Part shown: in pieces, positions 59,699 through 64,000 of the stretch
How the letters are laid out: the number at the start of each line of letters is the position of its first letter
Numbering within the stretch: position 1 is the first letter of the stretch
Origin: Streptomyces sp. NBC_00091
GTDB taxonomy: Bacteria; Actinomycetota; Actinomycetes; Streptomycetales; Streptomycetaceae
Reading direction: 5' to 3'
NCBI RefSeq assembly: GCF_026343185.1
Contig: NZ_JAPEMA010000001.1
Location: 1,922,001 to 1,986,000 of the forward strand
DNA: 64,000 nt
Notes under the pieces: generated by a model
What the model saw: the letters and a program-made list of their open reading frames with translations, nothing else
Database searches by the model: none
Told to the model about the DNA's origin: nothing
Position numbers and translations under genes: made by a program

Positions 59699-60178
59699 AT
59701 GAGGAAGCTCGCTTGGGCCGCACGAGGTATCTCCGCCGTTTCAGGAGCTCTGCTCCTCGGGACGCTCATCGCCCCGTCCGCGGTGGCCGACGGCGGTCCG
59801 GCCCCGGACCCCCACGCCAAGAAGAAGTGCGGACCGGTGGCCCGCCACATCGCCTCCGCCGCCCCCGACTTCTCCTTCCTGCTCGGAACGGTGTTCCGCC
59901 TGGCGACCGACCGGGAGGGGCACGCCTTCCTCAATGACAGCCGGAACCCGGGCGTGTGGATCGACCTCCAGGTCGTCCCCAACGCGCCGAAGTGCGTCAC
60001 GGGCGTCGCCGTCTCCGTCGAGGAGAACTCCGGCGGGCGCCTCACCCTCAGCCTGCTCGGCAAGAACGGGGTGATCCACGAGGCCAGGTGCACCACCAGC
60101 TCGACGGCCTACAGCCCGACGAACCTGCCGGGCACCTGCGGCGTCGGCTTCCAGCCCCTCCAGGCCACCCCCGTATAG
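59699..60178 (+). CDS. Secreted protein of unknown function
   Basis: 159 aa with a signal peptide (residues 1-31, ending SAVADG). The mature part has four Cys (CGPVARH, KCVTG, ARCTTSS, GTCGVG), suggesting two disulfides, and beta-rich sequence (WIDLQVVPNAPKCVTGVAVSVEENSGGRLTLSLLG). Not recognised. AAAGGA lies 7 nt before the ATG; a start 87 nt upstream gives no signal peptide. A strong terminator follows. Confidence 0.65.
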   Translation: MRKLAWAARGISAVSGALLLGTLIAPSAVADGGPAPDPHAKKKCGPVARHIASAAPDFSFLLGTVFRLATDREGHAFLNDSRNPGVWIDLQVVPNAPKCVTGVAVSVEENSGGRLTLSLLGKNGVIHEARCTTSSTAYSPTNLPGTCGVGFQPLQATPV

Positions 60179-60197
60179 CGGGCTCGCGCAAGAAAAC

Positions 60198-60232
60198 GGC
60201 ACGGCCGGTCGCTCGGTGCGACCGGCCGTGCC
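60198..60232. terminator. Bidirectional hairpin terminator
   Basis: GGCACGGCCGGTCGC (60198-60212), TCGGT loop, GCGACCGGCCGTGCC (60218-60232): 15 perfect pairs, between convergent genes. Confidence 0.9.
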
Positions 60233-60255
60233 GTGTGTGCTGCGCCGGGAGCCGG

Positions 60256-61968
60256 TCAGGCCGCGGGGGCCACGATCGTGATCGTGACGATCAGCTCGGC
60301 CTTGTCCGCCGTCAGCAGCCGCAGGTGGTAGGTGCCCGCGGGCACGTCCTTGGTGAGCAGCTCCGGGAGGGCCGTCTTGCCGTCGGTGCCGGTCTTGGGC
60401 AGCTGAAGCGTGAACAGCTTCGCGTCGGGGGTCGCGCCCTTGAAGTACGGGCCCTTGGCGGTCTTGGGGTCCACGGGGGCCCAGACGCCCGGCTTGCCCG
60501 CGACCTCCTCGACCAGCGAGGCGGTGACCTGCACGCCGGCCACCGGCTTGTCCCCGCGGGCGGCCAGGAACTCCAGGCCCTTGATCGCGGTGCCCGCCGG
60601 GGCCTGGACCGCCTTGGAGCCGTCGGCAGGGGTCAGCGCGACCGGCTGCTCGACCGGCTTCGCCGTGATCCGGCCTTCCAGGGCCACGGTGAACTGGCTC
60701 TTGGCGTCGTACGCGGTGGCCCGCAGGGTGAAGGTGCCCGCCTTCGGGCCCGCCTTGAGCCGGGGGGCGGTGGCGATGCCCTCGGCGTCCGTACGGACGA
60801 CCACGCTCGACTCGTCGCCGAAGACGAAGCCCGTACCGCCGGTGATGTCCTGCTCCACGGCGACCACGACGGCCTGGCCCGCGGCCGGCTTGCCGTCGCT
60901 GAGCACCGCCTTGAAGCGGGTGCCGTCCGCGAACAGGCTGCCCGCCTCGGCCTCCAGCTTCGCGTCGCCGACCCGCTCCAGCTTGGCCAGCGTCGCGGGC
61001 GCCGGGGTCGGCTTGGACGGCTCCGGCGTCGGGTTCGGCTTCGACGGCTCGGGGGTCGGCTTCGGGGTGGGCTTCGGGTCCGGGGCCGGAGTGCTCGGCT
61101 TCGTGGCCGGCGGCTGCGGAGCCGGGACGTGCGGCCGCTGCGGGGTGGGCAGGGTCGTCGTCGGCGGGGTCGGGAAGGTGCCGACGGGCGGGTTCGGGAT
61201 CCCGGCGGTGCCGTCCTGCTGGTACTGGCGCATGTAGCCGAGCACGGAGTTCACGTACTCGCGGGAGCTGTTGTAGCCGAGGATCGCCTTGTCCAGGTCG
61301 GCCGGGAGCGAGAGGTCCTTGCCGCCCGAGCAGAGGTAGAGCCCCGCACCCAGCGCCGCGTCGTACATGTTGTTCGCGTCGCGCTTGCCGTCCCCGTTGC
61401 CGTCGGCCTTCCAGGTGGTCCAGGTCGAGGGGATGAACTGGAGCGGGCCGAAGGCGCGGTCGTACTCGGTGTCCCCGTCCCACTCGCCCTTGTCGGTGTC
61501 GAGGATCTTCGCGAAGCCGTTGCCGTCCAGGCGCGGGCCGCGGATCAGCTTCTCGGTGGTGCCGTCGGTCTTGAGGCCGTAGCCGGAGGCGTGCACGGAC
61601 TCGACGCGGCCGATGCCGGCCAGCAGGGCCCAGGGCAGCTTGCACTTGGGGAGGGCCGCGGCCACCGCCACCTCGGCGCGCTTGTAGGCGTCCAGGGCGG
61701 TCGCGGGTATGCCTGAGGCCCCCTCGGCCGTGGTGCCCCCCGCGCCCGCGGCGGGCGGGACCACCGGATCGGCGAGCTGGCCCGGCAGGTCGAGGCGGGC
61801 GTCACCGCGGTCGGCGGCCTGCGGGCTGTCGGGCGTGGGCTCGGCCTCTCCGGCGCCGGCGACCGGGGTGTTGGTCACGACGGCGGCGGTGGTCAGGCTG
61901 GCCGCGAGCGCGGCCGTGCACAAGACCTTGCGCGAGGTGTTGACTACATGACGGTGAAGCGGCTTCAC
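60256..61968 (-). CDS. Secreted lytic transglycosylase (MltB-like) with Ig-like C-terminal domains
   Basis: 570 aa cell-wall hydrolase. Signal peptide at about residues 1-40. The MltB/SLT_2 domain covers about 85-265: ALDAYKRAE, LLAGIGRVESVHASGYG with the catalytic Glu123, YDRAFGPLQFIPSTWTTWKADGNGDGKRDANNMYDAALGAGLYLC and ILGYNSSREYVNSVLGYM. A Pro/Lys/Thr linker (about 275-325) then leads to two beta-sandwich modules (LEAEAGSLFADGTRFKAVLSDGKPAAG... and GTAIKGLEFLAARGDKPVAGVQV...). GTG start. It faces the DsbA-like gene across a 269-nt gap in which I see no clear structure. Confidence 0.88.
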   Translation of the reverse strand: MKPLHRHVVNTSRKVLCTAALAASLTTAAVVTNTPVAGAGEAEPTPDSPQAADRGDARLDLPGQLADPVVPPAAGAGGTTAEGASGIPATALDAYKRAEVAVAAALPKCKLPWALLAGIGRVESVHASGYGLKTDGTTEKLIRGPRLDGNGFAKILDTDKGEWDGDTEYDRAFGPLQFIPSTWTTWKADGNGDGKRDANNMYDAALGAGLYLCSGGKDLSLPADLDKAILGYNSSREYVNSVLGYMRQYQQDGTAGIPNPPVGTFPTPPTTTLPTPQRPHVPAPQPPATKPSTPAPDPKPTPKPTPEPSKPNPTPEPSKPTPAPATLAKLERVGDAKLEAEAGSLFADGTRFKAVLSDGKPAAGQAVVVAVEQDITGGTGFVFGDESSVVVRTDAEGIATAPRLKAGPKAGTFTLRATAYDAKSQFTVALEGRITAKPVEQPVALTPADGSKAVQAPAGTAIKGLEFLAARGDKPVAGVQVTASLVEEVAGKPGVWAPVDPKTAKGPYFKGATPDAKLFTLQLPKTGTDGKTALPELLTKDVPAGTYHLRLLTADKAELIVTITIVAPAA

Positions 61969-62237
61969 GGTGCGGCGATCCCCCCAAGGCGGCCGGCAGA
62001 GGCACGTACGGCCGGTCGGGCCGTGATTCTTCTGTCTATCAGGTATTCCGACACGACTCGCCGTCGCCCCCGTAGATATGACACACCATTCGTCTCGGCT
62101 TCACCCGCCTGTGGCTCAGGACGTCCAGCCCGGCTCCGGGGGACCTCCGGCCCGGCCCGGCGGGGGCCTTTCGACCCTGCCCGAAACACCCCAATGACCC
62201 GCCCTTGCACCCCTCATGGGCCTTTACCCTGGTTGTC

Positions 62238-63044
62238 ATGGCGAGCAGCAGCAAGAAGGACCAGCGCCGCGAGGCCAGGGAACGGCTCCGGGCGGCGCGG
62301 GAGACCGAGGCCCGGCGGGCCCGGCTGCGCGGGCGGCTGCTCGTCGGCGGTGCGGCGGTCGCCGTACTGGCCGTGGCGGCCGGGGCGGGCATCTACGCGT
62401 CGCGGCAGGCGGGTTCGGGCGGCGGGAGCGAGGCGGCCGGGAAGCCCTTCCTGCGGCCGGCCCGCACCAGCGGCACGGACGGGGTGGTGGTCCCGTACGG
62501 CAAGCCGGACGCGAAGGACGTCGTATCGGTCTGGCTGGATCCGCGCTGTCCCTTCTGCGCGAACGTGGAGACGGGGCTGGGCCCGGCCCTCAAGGAGCAG
62601 GCGGACGCCGGGACCTACCGGGTCGAGTACCACTTCGCCACCTTCCTCGACGGCCCCCTCGGCGGCAAGGGCTCCAAGCGCGCGCTGAACGCGCTGGGTG
62701 CGGCGGTGAACGAGAGCCCCGAGAAGTTCATGGAGTACCTCCAGGTCCTCTACAAGAACCACCCGCAGAAGGAGACCGACGACAAGTTCGGGTCGACGGA
62801 CACCCTGCTGGGCTTCGCGGACCAGGTGCCGGGGCTGCGGACGCCGGGCTTCGACAAGGCCGTCGAGGAACTCTCCTACATGCCCTGGGTGGACAAGGTG
62901 TCGCAGGCCTTCTACGGGAGCGGCAAGAAGGGCACCCCTGCGGTGGAGGTCAACGGCAAGGAGGTGAACGTGCTGACGGGCACGGGCGGGCCGATCACCC
63001 CGGACGCCTTCGGGCAGTTGGTGGCGGAGAACCGGAAGCCTTGA
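62238..63044 (+). CDS. DsbA-family thiol oxidoreductase (membrane-anchored)
   Basis: 268 aa. After a basic N-terminus comes one membrane helix (about 33-52, LLVGGAAVAVLAVAAGAGIY), so it sits outside the membrane. The thioredoxin-like domain has the active site C104-PF-C107 in WLDPRCPFCANVE, an inserted helical region, and the cis-Pro in GTPAVEVNGKEV. Likely forms or exchanges disulfides in secreted proteins, some of which are cysteine-rich here. ATG was chosen before the basic segment. Confidence 0.88.
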   Translation: MASSSKKDQRREARERLRAARETEARRARLRGRLLVGGAAVAVLAVAAGAGIYASRQAGSGGGSEAAGKPFLRPARTSGTDGVVVPYGKPDAKDVVSVWLDPRCPFCANVETGLGPALKEQADAGTYRVEYHFATFLDGPLGGKGSKRALNALGAAVNESPEKFMEYLQVLYKNHPQKETDDKFGSTDTLLGFADQVPGLRTPGFDKAVEELSYMPWVDKVSQAFYGSGKKGTPAVEVNGKEVNVLTGTGGPITPDAFGQLVAENRKP

Positions 63045-63047
63045 GCG

Positions 63048-63079
63048 GCTGAGCGGAACGAGGCTGAGCGGAACGAGGC
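63048..63079. repeat. 15-nt direct repeat after the DsbA-like gene
   Basis: GGCTGAGCGGAACGA occurs twice in tandem just after the stop codon. Confidence 0.75.
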
Positions 63080-63239
63080 TGTCACCGGCGCCTGATACGT
63101 TTCAGGCCAAACGAGAGCACTGGTGTTCGGCGCCTCCCCCTTCCGTGAGAACGCCCGGGAGCGGAAGCGGAAGCGGAAGCAGTCCGGGGGGTCCGGCCGG
63201 TCGCCGCTCCCTGCCCGCGCCGATCCCGAAGGCCTGCCC

Positions 63240-63923
63240 ATGAGCACTCCCCCGCCCAACCCCTACTCCGGCGCCCCCGTTCCGCCGGACCCGTACGCCG
63301 GCGCTCCGGCCGCGCAGAACCCGTACGGGCAGCCCGCCGGCGCCGGTCACCCGGCCCCGGGCCCCGGCTACCCGGGCCCCGGACCGGCCGAAGGCGCCGG
63401 TTACCCGCAGCCCGGCCCCGGCTACCCGGGCGCCGCCCCCGGCTACCCGCAGCAGCCGTACCCGCAGCAGTACCAGCAGCCGCAGCACCCGCAGTACGGG
63501 GGCGCGTACCCGCACGCCCAGATGCCGGGGTGCCGCAACTGCGGGGCCCCGGAGGCGGCGAACTTCGCGGTCCGCGCCCACGTGGGCGTACTGGTCCTGA
63601 TGCGCTTCCACACCCTCAACGGGCCGTTCTGCCGCCAGTGCGGGCGGGCGCTGGTCCGCGTCATGACCACCAAGACCCTGTGCCAGGGCTGGTGGAGCCC
63701 CTTCTCCCTGGTGATCTTCACGCCGTTCACGCTGCTCTGGAACCTGATCGCCGCCATCAAGTTCAGCAAGCTCGCGCCCTCCGCGCCCGCGCCGGGCCGC
63801 CAGCCGCTGGAGGAGGGCCCGCCGGTGCACGCCCGGCCGCTCGCCTACGTGGCGATCATCCCGCTGCTGTGGGCCACCTGGGTCGCGGTCAACATCTTCC
63901 TGGACGTGACCGGACGCCGCTGA
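63240..63923 (+). CDS. PGY-rich zinc-ribbon membrane protein
   Basis: 227 aa. The first 95 residues are rich in Pro, Gly, Tyr and Gln with several GPGYPGPG and NPYxG type units, suggesting a disordered, self-associating region. A four-Cys ribbon follows (C98, C101 and C131, C134), then two membrane helices (about 152-172 and 204-222). The ATG at 63240 precedes MSTPPPNPYSG; a longer start (63123) would add a basic leader. Function unknown. Confidence 0.7.
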   Translation: MSTPPPNPYSGAPVPPDPYAGAPAAQNPYGQPAGAGHPAPGPGYPGPGPAEGAGYPQPGPGYPGAAPGYPQQPYPQQYQQPQHPQYGGAYPHAQMPGCRNCGAPEAANFAVRAHVGVLVLMRFHTLNGPFCRQCGRALVRVMTTKTLCQGWWSPFSLVIFTPFTLLWNLIAAIKFSKLAPSAPAPGRQPLEEGPPVHARPLAYVAIIPLLWATWVAVNIFLDVTGRR

Positions 63924-64000
63924 ACCCCGGCCGCCCCCGCGCCCCTTCACACCGGCGCCCCGCACCCCTACCCTGACGGCCCGTCAGATTCATTGCCGAA

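Noticed and set aside
61709..61746. Possible copy of the GGTGCCCCC repeat within the lytic transglycosylase gene
   Set aside because: Only a short G/C-rich similarity; too little to separate from codon bias.

Overview
The window is a high-GC chromosomal segment from a streptomycete-type actinomycete. The evidence is strong GC bias at third codon positions, frequent GTG/TTG starts, a single TTA codon, future-pathway (futalosine) menaquinone genes, a complete actinobacterial-type nuoA-N operon plus a second partial nuo operon, and many secreted proteins. Gene order (nuoA-N, polyprenyl synthase, korAB, two-component system, second nuo set) is that of the Streptomyces core chromosome. I see no phage, plasmid, IS element, CRISPR array, rRNA or tRNA gene.

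Layout. 50-9880 (minus): partial complex I operon nuoA2-B2-C2-H2-I2-J2-K2-L2-M2-N2, without nuoD, E, F or G. 10012-13598 (plus): two tandem paralogous sensor kinases and one response regulator. 13817-16823 (plus): 2-oxoacid:ferredoxin oxidoreductase korAB. 16851-18166: divergent HxlR regulator and NmrA-like quinone oxidoreductase. 18282-31674: mixed region with a RarD-type transporter, secreted aminopeptidase, an RHH/Fic-like toxin-antitoxin pair, a LolA-like protein, polyprenyl diphosphate synthase, POT transporter, CocE hydrolase, HAD phosphatase, fumarylacetoacetase and two secreted paralogues of unknown function. 31743-47629 (minus): complete 14-gene nuoA-N operon. 47630-48423: long divergent regulatory region. 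48424-64000: NlpC/P60 hydrolase, then menaquinone genes (menJ-like reductase, menG, mqnC, mqnA) mixed with glutaminase, a GNAT, a secreted DUF3152 protein, a Ser/Thr kinase, a cold-shock gene with a hairpin leader, a lytic transglycosylase, a DsbA-like protein and a zinc-ribbon membrane protein.

How it fits together. Most of the window serves respiration. The polyprenyl synthase, MqnA, MqnC, MenG and MenJ can make and trim menaquinone; the full complex I reduces it with NADH; and the partial complex I, which keeps the membrane pumps and the connecting Fe-S subunits but has no NADH module, lies next to an enzyme that reduces ferredoxin. A textbook Rex (NADH/NAD+ sensor) operator precedes nuoA and two matches to the Streptomyces Crp consensus lie in the nuoA/nlpC intergenic region.

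The most interesting items are the KorAB/partial complex I neighbourhood, the repeat tail of NuoC2, the nested palindromic repeat family (one fragment of which lies inside nuoF), the tandem kinase pair, the RHH/Fic-like module lacking the catalytic histidine motif, the tandem secreted paralogues, the csp leader hairpin and the TTA codon in the DUF3152 gene. All functional calls come from reading motifs; no database search was run.
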